DNA of 64,000 nucleotides from Mrakia gelida (Eukaryota; Basidiomycota; Tremellomycetes; Cystofilobasidiales; Mrakiaceae), in the NCBI GenBank assembly GCA_024345305.1, contig BRON01000013.1:682001-746000 (forward strand). Direction: 5' to 3'. The position numbers were made by a program, and so were the translations under genes. How positions within the stretch are numbered: the first letter of the stretch is position 1; every line of letters begins with the position of its first letter. This document shows, in pieces, positions 57,939-64,000 of this stretch. The notes under the pieces were generated by a model. That model worked only from the letters and a program-made list of their open reading frames with translations. It made no database searches and was not told the DNA's origin.

Positions 57939-59601
57939 TCAGTTCCCTCCTCCCCGTTGACCTGGGACGTTCCCGTTCGGGCAGCTGAGAGACACGGGAA
58001 GGACGGGAGAGAGTCAGTACGGCGAAAAGGCGGAAGGGAGGAAGACCAGCGAGGACGAGGGACGAACTTGTTGCTGAAAGGAACGAAAGACACGACGCGA
58101 CGGCGAAACGAGAACGAGTACGAGAACGAAACGAAGTCAGCGACCGCAGGAATCAGAGACGAGGTAAAGGACGAGAGATCCGACTCACGCATAATGACCC
58201 TTCTGATTACACTTAAAGCACAACACCGAACTATTATCCCTCTCCCCTCCTCCTCCTCCACCACCCCCACCTCTCCCTCCACCACCACCAAACCCACCCC
58301 TATGCCCTCCACCTCGATCCTCCCACTTCCTCGCAAACGTATGCGTCCCCACCGTCTTAGGGTCGAACTCCGAGTACCTCCCGTACCCCGGCGGCGGTGG
58401 ACCAGGTGCTTCGGACAAGGGAGGGGTGGGAGGACGGTAGGCTGAGAGGGGAGGGAGGTCGTCTTTGGGGTGACCGGAGGTGCAGGAGGGACCGAAGGGA
58501 CAGAAACCTGAGGCGTAGAGGGTACAAAGTTGGAGGGGGATGTGGGAGCGGGGACAGTTTGGGCCTGGGAAGATCGCGAGACGAGGGAAGAAGGGTGTTA
58601 GCGCGTCGTGTTCGAGTCCTTTGTCCTCGCTCCTTCCCGCTCGAGGCAAGAACAGGTCGGAACGAAGATGGGAGAAGGAAACAGTGGAGTTTGATACGTA
58701 CCTAGCCAGCAAAACCCCCTCTTGTAATCCTCACAAACCCTCTTCTTCTCCCTCGGATGGTAGTAGAGACACTCGTCTCCTCCGGGACAGTAGCCGTACT
58801 TGCCCAACCAGTAGCACTCGGGCATCTTGCGGAGGTTGTACTCGTGTAGGAACTCGCATTGGTCGCCCTGGCAGAACCCAAACACCGATCCAAAACAAGG
58901 CGAAGCGGAGGAAGGGAAGGAAGGGAGGGAGGGGTTGGTTTGTGTCAGCTCGAGCTCGCGTTTCTCTCGTCCCCTTCGCTACCCTCCCCTGCGCCTCCTC
59001 CTCTTCCCCCTTCTCATCTGGCGCTCGAAAACGTTTGGGACTCACCTTCTTACATAGTCCTCTCAACCAATGCTTGCAAACCGTATTCAGTCGTTCCCTA
59101 TCTCGTGGATGATGGGGTTGGGGTGGTGGAGGGACGAAGTTGAGTAAGGAAGGAGTCGTATGGCGGAGGGGACACGATTGAGCGCCTAGAGGGCAGCCGG
59201 TCGGAGTCAGGGCGAGACGGCAGATTTGATCGTCTGTGAGAGAAGTGAGAAACGGTGTTAGCGAATGAAATGGAGAAGGGGGGAGGGAAGGAGAGGAGGG
59301 AAGGGAGATGAGCTCGACGAGGGCAACGAGGAGGTGTCGACGACGAGCTCGTTACAGAGATCAGAACGAGCTCGAGCGATGGTGATGCCGAGGAGAAGAA
59401 GAGCATGCATGTATACATGCTCTTGACCTCAGCACCCACCTCGCTCGTCGTCCCGTCAAGCTCAAGCGACACGAACGAAGAGAAGGAAGGGAAGGAAACC
59501 TGAAGCTCACCTTTATCGAGCTTGATCCCAAGCTCGCCTTTTATGAATCCCTCGATATCCAGGTTGACCTGATGGAAGTCGGGCGCTATACGATCCGTCA
59601 T
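57939..59601 (-). CDS. YTH1: CPSF30/Yth1 mRNA 3'-end processing factor
   Basis: CPSF30/Yth1 binds the polyadenylation signal within the cleavage and polyadenylation factor. The start MTDRIAPDFHQVNLDIEGFI leads to five CCCH zinc fingers: CRLALTPTGCPLGAQSCPLR-H; CKHWLRGLCKKGDQCEFLH; CYWLGKYGYCPGGDECLYYH; CEDYKRGFCWLGPNCPRSH; CTLYASGFCPFGPSCTSGH. A Pro-rich linker and a Gly/Arg-rich RGG-like stretch follow, then a CCHC zinc knuckle (CFKCNQKGHYANKC) split by an intron, and the end GNVPGQRGGN. All metal ligands are present. The C-terminal knuckle is found in animal and plant relatives and many fungi but not in budding yeast Yth1. About five introns were seen. It is divergent from KAE1, 205 bp apart. 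Confidence 0.94.
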
Positions 59602-59806
59602 CTTAGGCTGAGTTCCGAGAAGTCCTTGAATAGGTTGTCGGCGTTGAAGGCGACGAGACGAGGCGAGCGAGCTCGAAAGAAGAGCTCGAGGCGAATTCGT
59701 TTGAGGAAGGAGAGGTGAGCTTCAATCAGTCAGCATCGAACCTACGAGAAAATTCTCCGCTCTTCCTCTCCTTAAGCCCTTTTCAGCGCATACACTCTTC
59801 GACGAG
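59602..59806. promoter_or_regulatory. 205-bp divergent promoter of YTH1 and KAE1
   Basis: Both genes start from this interval. It contains two copies of the 8-mer GAGCTCGA (about 59669 and 59684) and no TATA element that I can see. Confidence 0.45.
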
Positions 59807-61795
59807 ATGGTCTCCAAACCTCGCCATCCCAAACGGATTTCCCCTCTTCCTCTTCCTCGTTCGTCCTTGCTCTCCTCTCCTCTCCTCCTCCTCCCCTCTC
59901 TCTTGCTCACCTCCCGCCTTCCTTCCTCGTGCCAGCCAAACCCCTCATCTGCCTCGGTCTCGAAGGCTCCGCCAATAAACTCGGAGCCGGAGTGATCCTC
60001 CATTCTCCCTCGGGCGCTACGACTGTGCTCTCCAACGTTCGACACACGTACATCACTCCTCCAGGAGAAGGCTTCTTGCCAACAGACACAGCAAAGCATC
60101 ATCGAGATTGGGCAGTAGGAGTCATCAGGGACGCCATGGTCGGGGCGGGAGTGGGTTGGGAGAGCGTCGATGTGATCGCGTACACGAAAGGTGGGCTCGA
60201 ACAGAGAAGGCAGGGAGGGAAGGAGGAGTCGAGCTGACCTTGGTTTTGGTTTGGTCTTGGTTAGGACCTGGGATGGGAGGACCTCTGTCCGTCTTCTCGA
60301 TGGTCGCTAGGACGCTCTCGCTACTGCATAACATCCCTCTGATAGGAGTCAATCATTGTGTAGCTCGTGAGTCGTCTCTTCCCCTTCTCTTTCAGCCCAA
60401 CCCAACTCGCGCGAGCTCACCTCTCCCTCCCTCCCCTCCCGCTCTCTCTCCTCTCTCTCCCTCCCACCCCACCCACCACCCTCGCTTTGCTCCGAGTGTA
60501 GACATCGAAATCGCCCGCCTCATCACCTCCTCCACGAACCCCATCGTCCTCTACGTCTCAGGAGGAAACACCCAAGTCATCGCCTACTCTCAACATCGCT
60601 ACCGCATCTTTGGAGAAACCCTCGATATCGCCGTTGGGAACTGCTTGGATCGCTTCGCTAGGGTGGTGGGGCTGAGTAACGATCCGAGTCCGGGGGCGAA
60701 TATTGAGAAGCTGGCGAGGAGGTGAGTCGGCGCGCGAGGAGCTGTTTCTGGGGAGAGAGGGAGGGAGGGGAGGAGAGGGACGCGTTTCGTTCGAACGAAC
60801 GAGTCGAGGACTGACTTTGTTGTTGTGTTTTGCGTTGGGTTCCTCACAGCGGAAAACGACTCCTCCCCTTACCCTACTCCACAAAAGGAATGGATCTCAC
60901 CCTCTCCGGTGTTCTCAAAGCAGTTGAAGCCTACACCCTCCTGCCGAACTTCATCCCCACCACCTCCTCCACTCCCTCCTCCTCCACCACTCCCAACCCT
61001 CCCAGCAGCTCCACCACACCACCTTCAACCTCAACAGGAGCTCAAAACCTTCTCAACGCCCTCACACCCACTCCTCCTACGCTTGACCAACTCTCCCTCG
61101 ACGACTCGCCAAACGCGTCCCCCTCGGGCTGGGGACTCAAGCCCTCCGAAGGGACCTTCACAGCCGCGGATCTCTGCTTCTCGCTGCAGGAATGCGTGTT
61201 CGGGATGCTGGTAGAGATTACGGAACGGGCGATGGCGCATGTGGGGGGTGGGAAGGGGACGGGTGGGGAGGTCTTGATTGTTGGGGGGGTGGGATGTGAG
61301 TCGCGTTCTTCTTGCTCGCGCTTCGCTGGGTGGGGGTGGGAGAGGTGTGGTGTGAGAGGAAGGGGCTGGGTCGGGCTGGGGTTGATGGGAGGGAGGAGGG
61401 GAGGGTGATGAGATAGAGACTGACGCGTTTCTCGTTTCCGTCTGCGCGTGCGGGCAGGCAACCTCCGTCTGCAAGAGATGATGAAGATCATGGCTGAGGA
61501 GAGGGGTGGGAAGTTGTATGCTACTGATATGAGGTGAGTCTTGCCTCCTGTTTTCATCTCTTTCGTTCGTCTTCGACGCCTTTCGCTGACTCTTCGCCCT
61601 TCCCCACCCTCACCCTCGCTCACCTCCAACCTTGCTTCCTCGCTCGCGCTCGGTAGATTCTGCATCGACAACGGCATCATGATCGCTCAAGCCGGTCTGC
61701 TGCAGTACCGAATGGGCCAGCGAACGAAACTCGAGGACTCGACGATCACGCAGAGGTTCAGGACGGACGAGGTTGAGGTTACTTGGAGGAGTTGA
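59807..61795 (+). CDS. KAE1: Kae1, catalytic subunit of the KEOPS/EKC complex
   Basis: Kae1 transfers the threonylcarbamoyl group to A37 of ANN-decoding tRNAs within KEOPS. A short first exon ([19 protein letters not shown]) splices to [25 protein letters not shown]-fold motifs follow: [69 protein letters not shown] (the metal-binding His pair) and [18 protein letters not shown]. Later blocks are [20 protein letters not shown] and [13 protein letters not shown]-terminal motifs are [40 protein letters not shown] and [20 protein letters not shown]. Between [16 protein letters not shown] and [12 protein letters not shown] sits a Ser/Thr/Pro-rich insert of about 75 residues not usual in the family. 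The first ATG is real; a shorter start at a GTG was rejected. Confidence 0.93.
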
Positions 61796-63053
61796 GGGGA
61801 CGATTATTAGAGCTCAATCAGTCTATCTTCTTGATGACCACGATCTGTGCAGGCTCGATGAAGGAAAGGACGCGAGAGAAGAAGGGTCGGTTGCTTGAGT
61901 CGAAATCGACGCGTCGAACACGTATACGTCGCAATCAACTTGAGGATCTTTGTGAGCACCGTCCCTCCAGCGCAGCTCCTGTGCACCTCTAATTTTAGCC
62001 GTCTGTCAGGTCCTTTCATTCTTCACGGAATGGATGGTTAAAGCCTCTCAGACGAGGATGTATTCAACCCAATTTTCTGATTCTCCCACCCTCGCCCTTC
62101 CCCCTTCCCCTCTCCCGTCCTGTCCTGTTTGGATACAGAAACCGAGTGCTGACTTCATCCTCTCTTTAATTCGTTTCTGAAATATCCAGATCTGGGTCTC
62201 TGTGGTCGCGTTCTTGTTTGGTGGGAGGGGCTAGAACGGCGAAGAGGGGAGGGGAGGGAGAGGGCGATTGGAGCTCGAGTTGACTTGACTGAACGCACCT
62301 TCCTCGAACGACTCACTCGGCTGTTGTACTGTCTCGTTCGCTCTTCCTTCCTTTTACTCGTAGAAGACTGTGTCGGAATACTATGGATGTTCTCCTTCTA
62401 CCTCTTTCGGGCTGCCTCCTCTCGTTCGTTCGAGCAGCTCACGTTCGTCGGCCTCTCGCAAAAACACGACGGACAAGAGAGGGAAGCGAAGCCAGTGCTC
62501 TCGAAGCAGATCTATGTCTTTCACGTGGAACGGGGGGAGGTTCAAACGGGATGCATGTATAGTTTGACCTAGTCTGGTTTTGGTAGCTATTCTGAGAAGA
62601 AAGAAGAGGAGAGGGAAGCGAAACGAGGAAGTAGGATCAGGACGACGCTCGTTCTCGTTTCTCCTTCGTTCAGGGGTTCAAGGCCCACGAGTTCAGCTCC
62701 TCGAATGAAGGTACGACTCACTGGGATCACAATCAGTATGCGCTGTCCGACTCCTGGAGGATCCGTCGATATTTTGAGCAACGAGGTTGAAGTTGAGGAG
62801 GAGGAGGCGACGCGTCGAGCCGTCGAGGCGAGCTGAACGACGACGACGAGCGGAGGAGGCGAAAAGTCGATGAAGAAGAGGTAGCTTGGAAGTTTGGGAC
62901 TCGATGACGAGGGATTGGGTAGATGGGTGTGGCGATGAGCGGGCTCGAAGGATCCTGAGGGAAGGGAGAGCGACGTCAACAGGTTGAACGCAATCGCAAC
63001 TGAGAACGACAGTTGCCTAAGGAGAAGAGAACACTAGACGATTGTAACTCACC
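61796..63053. other. Spacer between KAE1 and F-box-like gene C
   Basis: 1.26 kb. GACGCGTC occurs at 61908-61915 and 62809-62816. On the minus strand, right after the stop of gene C, a donor (TTTGAG|GTGAG) and an acceptor (CTTCCCTCAG near 62955) define a possible 3'-UTR intron, followed by an open stretch of about 85 codons (…KLPSYLFFIDFSPPPLVVVV…). Plus-strand frames at 62285-62572 begin with non-ATG codons and are not convincing. Confidence 0.35.
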
Positions 63054-64000
63054 TCAAAGCTGTACTTCGACCGCGTAACTTGATCTGTAGTACTCATCCG
63101 TCTGCTGGATCGCCAGCCTCGCTTCCTCCGCCTCCTCCTCCGACTCGACGACGAACACCACAGAGGTCCCTTCCGAGCTGCTGATTCCAAAGAGCCCTTC
63201 TAAAGCCTGGCGATGGCACCAGAAGTCGACGAGTTGCCCAACGCTGGCGGTCCAAGATTCAAAGAGGGTCTTGACGTGTAGCCGGAAGACGCGATCGTCC
63301 CAAAGAGGGATGGCAGCGATGTGGCAGTCTGTACCGTCGCCAGCGATGAGGTAGGGAAGGCCTCCTATGAAGTCGGCGACTTCGAATCGTGTCCACTCGT
63401 GGAGGAGAGGGACGCCTCCTAGTCGAATTTGAGACCGCGAAGGGTAATCGTCGAGCAGACAGTTGTACTCGAGACGAATGGGGTTGAGGATCGGGAAGAG
63501 GGATATGTGGAGGTATTCGAGGAGAGGGGATTCGCCCGAGCCGTCTGTCAAATCCGTACCGTCGCCGGTGGAGACGTGGAGGAGCTCGAGGGAGAGAGGA
63601 TCGGAAAACCTCGAGGTTGAGAGATCGCGTTTTGGGTAGTAGGGCAAGCCTTTGAGGCTGAGATTGGAGAAGAATTGGAGGCGAAGGTTCCGAGATTGGG
63701 CGAGAGATAAGAAAGGATTGATTCGGGATGGAGTTGATGCCTGAAGAGGTGAAAGAAAAGGCTCAGAAGGGGAGAGGGACGAGGGAAGGCGAGGAGGGAA
63801 ATCGAGCTCACCGACGAGACTTCCTCCCTCTCGCAAAAGAGCATCTTCAGTCTCTCGAACGAGGTCACCTCAACCTCCTCGTATAGGTATCGAGCCGAGG
63901 AGGATAGGAAGTCGTACGAGACTCTTCCGAGGAGAGCGAGGGCAGGAGCGTCGGCGACTTGAAGAGGACGAGGAGGACATCCCAGGGCAAGGAGCGGCGA
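63054..64000 (-). CDS. F-box-like protein, paralog C (5' end outside window; apparent frame break)
   Basis: Third member of the family at 45105 and 46657. The upstream exon in this window reads RRSLPWDVLLVLF and then, one frame away, QVADAPALALLGRVSYDFLS, SSARYLYEEVEVTSFERLKM, LFCEREEVSS. Paralog A reads LPWDVLFLVFQQSDPSTLAT, LGRVSLDFLAA in one frame. The shift fits loss of a single C at about 63958-63963. The second exon (63054 to about 63740) runs ASTPSRINPFLSLAQSRNLR, LQFFSNLSLKGLPYYPKRDL and on to VFVVESEEEAEEARLAIQQT, ending YAVEVQL with the stop followed by a splice donor, as in paralog A. It could be a recent pseudogene or carry a base error; the start lies beyond the window. Confidence 0.55.

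Noticed and set aside
59929..60237. KAE1 start at 59929
   Set aside because: The codon is GTG within the intron acceptor GTGCCAG. The ATG at 59807 joins in phase through a GTTCGT donor.
62285..62572. Plus-strand open frame downstream of KAE1
   Set aside because: No ATG start, no spliced partner, and the sequence is typical of chance frames in this composition.
1..64000. Transposons, viral remnants, CRISPR arrays, rRNA or bacterial-type operons
   Set aside because: No reverse transcriptase, transposase, integrase or capsid-like motif, no terminal repeats, and no spaced direct repeats were seen. Introns in almost every gene show a eukaryotic chromosome.

Overview
The window is nuclear DNA from a fungus, most likely a basidiomycete yeast of the Pucciniomycotina (Microbotryomycetes-like). 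The reasons are a dense, GC-rich gene layout, many short GT-AG introns (about 50-120 nt) with CTGAC-type branch points, a gene for ribosomal protein eL28 (absent from budding yeast), and fungal families such as CSF1, BYR4/BFA1, TVP23, TVP38 and a Git3-like receptor. The lineage is inferred from architecture; no search was run. No transposon, rRNA, CRISPR array or convincing tRNA was seen.

Layout, left to right. 0.4-2.2 kb: a Ser/Pro-rich protein of unknown function (+). 2.5-15.5 kb: CSF1, a giant bridge-like lipid-transfer protein with about thirty introns (-). 15.9-18.9 kb: dihydroorotase URA4 (-) and mitochondrial ribosomal protein bS16m (+), divergent. 19.2-27.1 kb: two paralogous multi-pass membrane proteins of a family I do not recognise, in opposite orientation, enclosing a 2-oxoglutarate/Fe(II) dioxygenase (-) and the Golgi protein TVP23 (+). 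27.4-30.6 kb: a PaiB-like FMN-binding protein (+) and the Golgi protein TVP38 (-). 31.2-39 kb: the mitotic-exit/septation GAP scaffold BYR4/BFA1 (+) and a Git3/Gpr1-type G-protein-coupled receptor with an apparent frame break (+). 39.4-43.2 kb: an ARO8-type aminotransferase (-) and eL28 (-).

45.1-47.8 kb: two divergent F-box-like paralogs; a third is cut by the right edge at 63.1-64.0 kb and shows an apparent one-base deletion. 48.1-49.8 kb: an unrecognised gene (-). 50.4-54.1 kb: two SNARE genes, UFE1/syntaxin-18 (-) and SEC9 (+), head to head across 129 bp. 54.5-57.7 kb: MPP10 of the SSU processome (+). 57.9-61.8 kb: the CPSF30/YTH1 mRNA 3'-end factor (-) and KAE1 of the KEOPS complex (+), divergent.

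Most genes are housekeeping and unrelated, but membrane traffic is over-represented (CSF1, TVP23, TVP38, UFE1, SEC9). The items most worth a second look are the inverted pair of CGC-motif membrane proteins with matching two-codon first exons, strong hairpins inside the first introns of TVP23 and SEC9, the excess of the palindrome GACGCGTC (32 perfect copies found by eye, mostly outside coding exons), the 19-20 nt G/C runs near the SNARE pair, and the frame breaks in the receptor and the third F-box gene.
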